NCBI GenBank assembly: GCA_963693305.1
Contig: OY855905.1
Span: 45,941,395-46,005,394 of the forward strand
DNA: 64,000 nt
Direction of reading: 5' to 3'
From: Meandrina meandrites
Taxonomy: Eukaryota; Cnidaria; Anthozoa; Scleractinia; Meandrinidae
The position numbers and the translations under genes are program-made. Below the pieces are notes generated by a model that was given only the letters and a program-made list of their open reading frames with translations, was not told the DNA's origin and did no database searches. Positions 59,406 to 64,000 of the stretch are shown piece by piece (the stretch's first letter is position 1; each line of letters begins with the position of its first letter).

Positions 59406-60535
59406 GTGAGTGGTCATTTTATGTAGTTAAAGGGTGTTAGAAAATGGTATGATAAATTACCTGTAATTCGTTTGATTCTGCTAGATATATATACATGTAC
59501 GATTATTTTACTGCTCGGCGTGAAATTATGGAGTTATCAACTCTTTAACTCTAAAAGTAAGGTTAATTGGTCTTTATGATAATCGCTCAGCGTTTTCCTC
59601 TATAGATAAACGAATATCATACATCACGTAGTTTATTAAGCAGGTGAATTAACCACTGAACCAACACAGAAAATAACTGAATGGTGGAATTATTATTATT
59701 TTCTTTCTCTCATTGTGCAATGGAAATATATAATGACATTTGAAAGTTTCAAGGTTCTTACTAGTTAAACCTTGTAAGTTGTCAAAGTTGTCACTCGAAT
59801 GTGATAAGAATCAGTTCAAATAGTGGATGAGAAAACGCTCATTTTTTCGTCAGCAAATTATGGGCTTTTATTATCTTATTTGTTTGTAAACGTTCAGTTC
59901 TAACATGAGGTAAAATATAACTGATCGTGGCCGCGGCCATGTAGCATCCTTTTTCTCTGCATCAGTAAGAAGTTCGTACAAGCAGTGATCGGGACATTAT
60001 TATAACCATAATTGTATGAACTTATGGAAACAGGAAATTTTCGCCGGAATACTGCAAAGAGGAAGAACATTTTTTTGCAAAGAAGTCAGTTTATGTTTAT
60101 GACACACAAGGTGGAGTTAGAAACCTGTTTAACACATTAGTCATATGCTTGTGGCTGGATTGAGTTAAAATAATAAATCAGATAACACTGAAATTTGAAT
60201 AGTATGTGAAAACGAACAAATTTATACTTGCATTAAGAGGTAGGTAAAGTACAATCTTTAACTTCCAAGGATAAGCGAGTTACATTCTGCTTTACCAGAA
60301 TATTGGGTTTATTCTTTACTCTCCGCTGCTTTAAAAAAAGGATTCAACATTTTCTACTGAGAGAGAGATTTTGATATGGACGGTTCGAGGCAACAGGAAA
60401 AACCTCTTTCGGTTTATGCTGTTTAATTTTGCGTCGAATATTTTACATCTTAACAGTCAAAACATTAAATGATCATTAAACTGAAACATAATATGTTTAT
60501 TATTTAAAAGCCGTCGTTCAGGTTAATTATTTGTG
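59406..60535. repeat. Duplicated intron, copy b
   Basis: Collinear with 53604-54720, with a few small indels (for example an extra tatatatacatgtac at about 59487). Confidence 0.85.
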
Positions 60536-61430
60536 GCCGGCTGTCCAGTACACTGTTCAAACGGCGTTCGGCGTGGGAGCAACGTGATCGTGTTTAAGAT
60601 GAGTTGTCACCGTTGTACTGCAATTCGGAATCTCATTCGGAATCTGATTCAACATCATTCCGGTCGGCACTCACCAACCTCGTTCGCAGGGTCTCCTCAG
60701 CTTTCAAGATGGCGGCTGGGCGCGGAGAAGACCCTGGCACACACCGTTAGACTCTCTGCGAAATACTACACGAATCGCAGAGTATATGACACATGATCGA
60801 ATCTCGTCTTCACTACTCTTGATCAGCGGTTCAAGGAAATAAAATGACTAAAGATTTAGCTTCAATGTGTGTTTATTTCATGTGTTTAGTTGTGAAATCA
60901 CGTTTTGGTGGACCTTTGGTTTTCCAAACAGATTAACCGTAATTTCTTCTACCCGGACGCGTGAGCTTTGAGCGTTTTGTTATTTAAGGTAAGAGCTTAT
61001 TATTATACAAGAAAGATTTTCATTCATTTGAACGGTACCTGTCAAAATGGCTCTGGCGGTGTTGCAAGAATTTATTTTGGTTTATTGCCTGTGCAAAAAG
61101 TTTTTTTGACTGCAGCGCCATGCACGATTTTTTTTGATAAAATCTGCTTCATGCACAATTTGCTATTGAATTAATTAAAAACAGTAGCACTTTGATTTAT
61201 TAAATACATGGCTTGTACTTTAACGTTACTTTCCATTTATGTTATGAGAGATTAAAAAGTAACTAGCAGTTTACAGGTGTATAGTGAAACATTGTGTAAT
61301 TAATATACCTGTCAGGCCCGTAGGAATGAATTTTGAGGTGAGGGGGCTAAAAAGTTTGCAGTGATTGTGATGAACATTAGTAGTATAGCCGGTTACCTTA
61401 GGACGCACTTAATTTTCAAAATGGCCACCC
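60536..61430. other. Intergenic or intronic sequence, no gene seen
   Basis: Contains a solo left-type end of the foldback family at 60679-60745 and no recognisable exon. From about 61401 it runs into a minisatellite-like unit (ggacgcactaa..caaaatggccacc). Confidence 0.4.
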
Positions 61431-61439
61431 GAACCCTAC

Positions 61440-61974
61440 TAGTCTCCTTCGCAGCCGTTGTTTGGGCTCGTCACGCAAGGGTTCCCTCCCCCACCAACGG
61501 CTGCTTAAACCAGAACCACATTCCTTTCCACAGTTCAGCCAATCACAGCTTGGCTCACATTTTTCTGAGCCAGTCGCGCCAAAACTCGCCGACTAAACCA
61601 ATCAAAAGTTGTGTCTTATCGTGACCCTAGCGTCGGCAACGTCAAACGGACGGCAGTTCACCGCCTTTTAAATTTGACACGCACCAGACATGGAATAAAA
61701 CAAAGATTTACCTAAATAAAAGCGTCTGATTTGAAACCTTATGTCCAAAACAATTAATTCCAAGTACAACAGGAATGGTCAGGAATCTAAGCTCAAGATT
61801 TGAAGCAATACAACAGCTTTTTGGTTAACAGCAACTGTCACGTTTTTGCCGATAGGTGTCAAAGCAACTGCGGTCGAAACAAAAGGAAAGGAATGTGGTT
61901 CTGGTTTAAGCAGCCGTTGGTGGGGGAGGGAACCCTTGCGAGACGAGCCCAAACAACGGCTGCGAAGGAGACTA
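61440..61974. mobile_element. Mutator-like MITE, 535 bp, about 89-bp inverted ends, 9-bp target duplication
   Basis: The left end tagtctccttcgcagccgtt onward pairs with the right end over about 89 bp with one mismatch. GAACCCTAC is repeated at 61431-61439 and 61975-61983. Long inverted ends plus a 9-bp duplication are typical of the Mutator (MULE) superfamily. The element split one unit of a host minisatellite: a similar ggacgcact...aaaatggccacc unit follows at 61984. Confidence 0.82.
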
Positions 61975-62233
61975 GAACCCTACGGACGCACTGAATATTC
62001 AAAATGGCCACCTGAACCCCACAGAGCACCTGACTTAATATTCAAAATGGAGGCCGATCTCGCTTGAAAGAAACCTTATTATGACGGAGGTTTGTCAAGA
62101 ACGAAAGACTGTCACAAAGAAAAATGTGTTGACCCAAACAGGTGTATCAGGTTTGGGTTTTAATCCTTATAAGACACAGAAGTACACACACATACCCACA
62201 CGCACTCAGTTTAGATAACCAAAGCAGTGAAAC

Positions 62234-62739
62234 ATGGTTCCAAACAGTCAAGTCGAAATTAGTTCGAATTCTCTGTTAACGGTGGATGAAGTGGATGAGG
62301 TTCAGCGGCAAAGGGTAGCTGGTTTCATTAGTCATGTCTTTCAGTTGACGTTTGCTGCTCTACTCGACACACTAATCCATGAAGAGAAAGTAAATCATTG
62401 CAATGGCTGCGCTATTGATCCCCTCGTGTCTCATGATGGATAGCGAAGAGGCCTGGATGTATTACCACGATGACGTGCTGGAAAAATTAGACCTCAATGT
62501 GGTACAGAAAACGTCCGAAAGTGTGTGCTGTGCTCTGGGCTTTAAGCTGGGGGAAGTCCTGGAATGCCTTTGTCACTGAATTATCAAAGTTCCCTGGGAC
62601 AAGTATTTATCTGACGTCCCTGGAGCTTTCACAGAGCGAGGATCGTATTTTATACGCCCTTTTTTATGTCCGCAAAGAAGAAGAACCGATGGACCTTGAC
62701 ACTGTTATAAACCACATTCAAAACAAGCTTTGTCTATAA
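62234..62739 (+). pseudogene. Frame-broken small gene, possibly from a DNA virus or transposon
   Basis: Three successive coding-like segments lie in different phases. The first is 62234-62443 (MVPNSQVEISSNSLLTV... to HCNGCAIDP). The second starts near 62404 (MMDSEEAWMYYHDDVLEKL to FKLGEVLECL). The third, 62500-62739, has VTELSKFPGTSIYL and MDLDTVINHIQNKLCL. They overlap as if one protein had been shifted at least twice. CxGCxID followed by an acidic WMYYHDD region is a striking pattern, but I cannot name the family. AATAAA lies at 62744, five bases after the stop: a compact, virus-like 3' end. It faces the minus-strand coiled-coil gene. Confidence 0.4.
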
Positions 62740-62916
62740 AGCAATAAAGTATACATGTCATTTTATTGTTATCCGCATCCTTTTTTTAGCTAACATGGGA
62801 ATAAACTCTTAATTTTAAAAAGGTTTTACACGAAGGTACGTCAAAGTGTTTAAGAGACTTCTCTTTTTTTACAAACGTCTTTTTTTTTGTAACAACATCT
62901 ACTAAACAAGTTATTG

Positions 62917-63261
62917 TTAGTCCTGCTCCTCCTCTCTCGTTTTATACAATGCTGCCATTAGATTGTCCTCTCGCACTTGTATTATTTCCTGGCTGAGTGT
63001 GAGATTGTCTTCTTTCAGAGCAGCGTTTTCTTTCTTCACCTTTTTCAAATGTTCTCGCAATTCTTTGAGTCGCTGATTCCACTCGCTGTTTATTTTTTCT
63101 TTATAGTCTTCCATCTTGCGCTCTACTTGCTCGGCTAATGCTCGGCTTTCTTGGTGTTTTCTTTCTAGAAACTCTAATTTTTTTTTTCTAAGGCGTTCTT
63201 CTAAATTTTTTTCTTCTCTCCAGTGTATGATAAGGTTGGTGCGTTCACTGTGACTAACCAT
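62917..63261 (-). CDS. Coiled-coil protein ORF, unidentified
   Basis: 114 codons on the minus strand from ATG 63261, ending just before 62917. It opens MVSHSERTNLIIHWREE, followed by almost continuous charged heptads (KKKLEFLERKHQESRAL, LKELREHLKKVKKE), i.e. a long coiled coil with no transmembrane segment. It ends 170 bp from the convergent broken gene at 62234-62739. The frame is open and ATG-started, but splicing to upstream exons (beyond 63261) is possible. Function unknown. Confidence 0.45.
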   Translation of the reverse strand: MVSHSERTNLIIHWREEKNLEERLRKKKLEFLERKHQESRALAEQVERKMEDYKEKINSEWNQRLKELREHLKKVKKENAALKEDNLTLSQEIIQVREDNLMAALYKTREEEQD

Positions 63262-64000
63262 TCCTTGCTTGCAGCCCGCGCAAACAACCGAAAACAGACT
63301 AAGTAGTGAGTCATTTCTTTCCTCAAACGATCACACATATTGATCAGGCAAAGCGCGTGGCCGGAACAAAGCAATGGGCAAAACAAAGGAGTTCTTTTTA
63401 CGTCAGAATTATGATACTAAATTATAACTGATGGGTTGTTTCGAAACACAGCATTCAGATCACTGATGACTTTTGAAAGCCTACAGGCGGTGGATATCTG
63501 TTTAACAAAAGGACCGCAATTAAGGTTCAACGCTTTATACAAAGGAGGTGATAGTAAGCGACTACCGTTAAACGTTTTGACGTAGCTATTCATTTTTTTT
63601 ATCAAAAGAACCGGTTGAACGCTGTAAAATATTTCGCGATTCATTTTACAAGGAATATTTCCTTCTCCGAAAACGCAACAACGAGAATAGAAATATATAT
63701 AAAGCCACCCTTTGATAAAATGGAAACGTTGAATCGCAATGTTTGTAGGACATTTCTTAAGGCAGACAAACACCCTTTACCGTATGCAAATTATAATTCG
63801 ATTCGTTACTGACAGTGACTGGTTTCAATGTCATAGAGTAATTTAGTGTCGCTGAATTTGTTCTTGCTTTAATAAAGAAGAACACAACTCCAAAAGTTTC
63901 TACCTGAAGCTCATAATTCTTTAACATAACGAAAGTGAAACAGAAACTAAACAAAAATTGAAGTGTTCGGTAAAAACCTTTAAAACTGCTCATCGATCTG
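63262..64000. other. End of window, no gene recognised
   Basis: Several short overlapping frames on both strands (63417-63993) lack domains, signal peptides or clear splice sites. Confidence 0.4.

Overview
The window is eukaryotic genomic DNA from a metazoan, most probably an anthozoan cnidarian (a stony-coral-like genome). The inference rests on AT-rich sequence with long introns, GT-AG splice sites, a receptor tyrosine kinase split over many exons, and many interspersed animal transposons (BEL/Pao, DIRS-like, LINEs, tRNA-derived SINEs, MITEs). There are no bacterial operons and no CRISPR.

Region 1 (about 2.3-25.9 kb, + strand) is one receptor tyrosine kinase gene with an unusual ectodomain. 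Fourteen exons join without a phase conflict: three Ly6/uPAR (LU, three-finger) modules, a transmembrane exon, then a split tyrosine kinase with all catalytic motifs and a long kinase insert. The joined exons give about 787 residues. The signal-peptide exon was not found upstream and probably lies before base 1. The introns hold MITEs, a 5'-truncated LINE, a tRNA-like SINE, a 410-bp (TTCC)n tract and a nested repeat cluster.

Region 2 (26-49 kb) is transposon-rich: a DIRS-type element with split direct repeats (29.2-32.1 kb), a LINE tail, a 2167-bp non-coding unit in tandem (33.0-37.4 kb and onward), and a young, nearly intact BEL/Pao retrotransposon (37.55-45.67 kb). The BEL element sits inside the third copy of that tandem unit. 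A degenerate minisatellite with a SINE inserted in it follows.

Region 3 (49-61 kb) looks like the relics of a tandemly duplicated locus. Two signal-peptide exons (53528 and 59330) have splice phase 1, the same phase needed to join an LU exon, and each is followed by the same 1.2-kb intron. Promoter-like blocks recur at 49.3, 55.85 and 58.6 kb, and the 3' flank of the kinase gene (28.0 kb) recurs at 56.1 kb. Between the first promoter block and the first signal-peptide exon lies the most surprising segment, 51.2-52.95 kb. It is a very AT-rich, compact, intron-less group of same-strand reading frames: an EF1A-like translation-GTPase fragment, an Asp-rich protein and a coiled-coil protein. An AAAATTGA box, a perfect AT palindrome and an ATGA gene overlap add to this. 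It resembles a piece of a giant DNA virus (Mimiviridae-like) embedded in an animal chromosome.

Region 4 (61-64 kb) holds a Mutator-like MITE with a 9-bp target duplication and a compact, frame-broken convergent gene pair of unknown origin.
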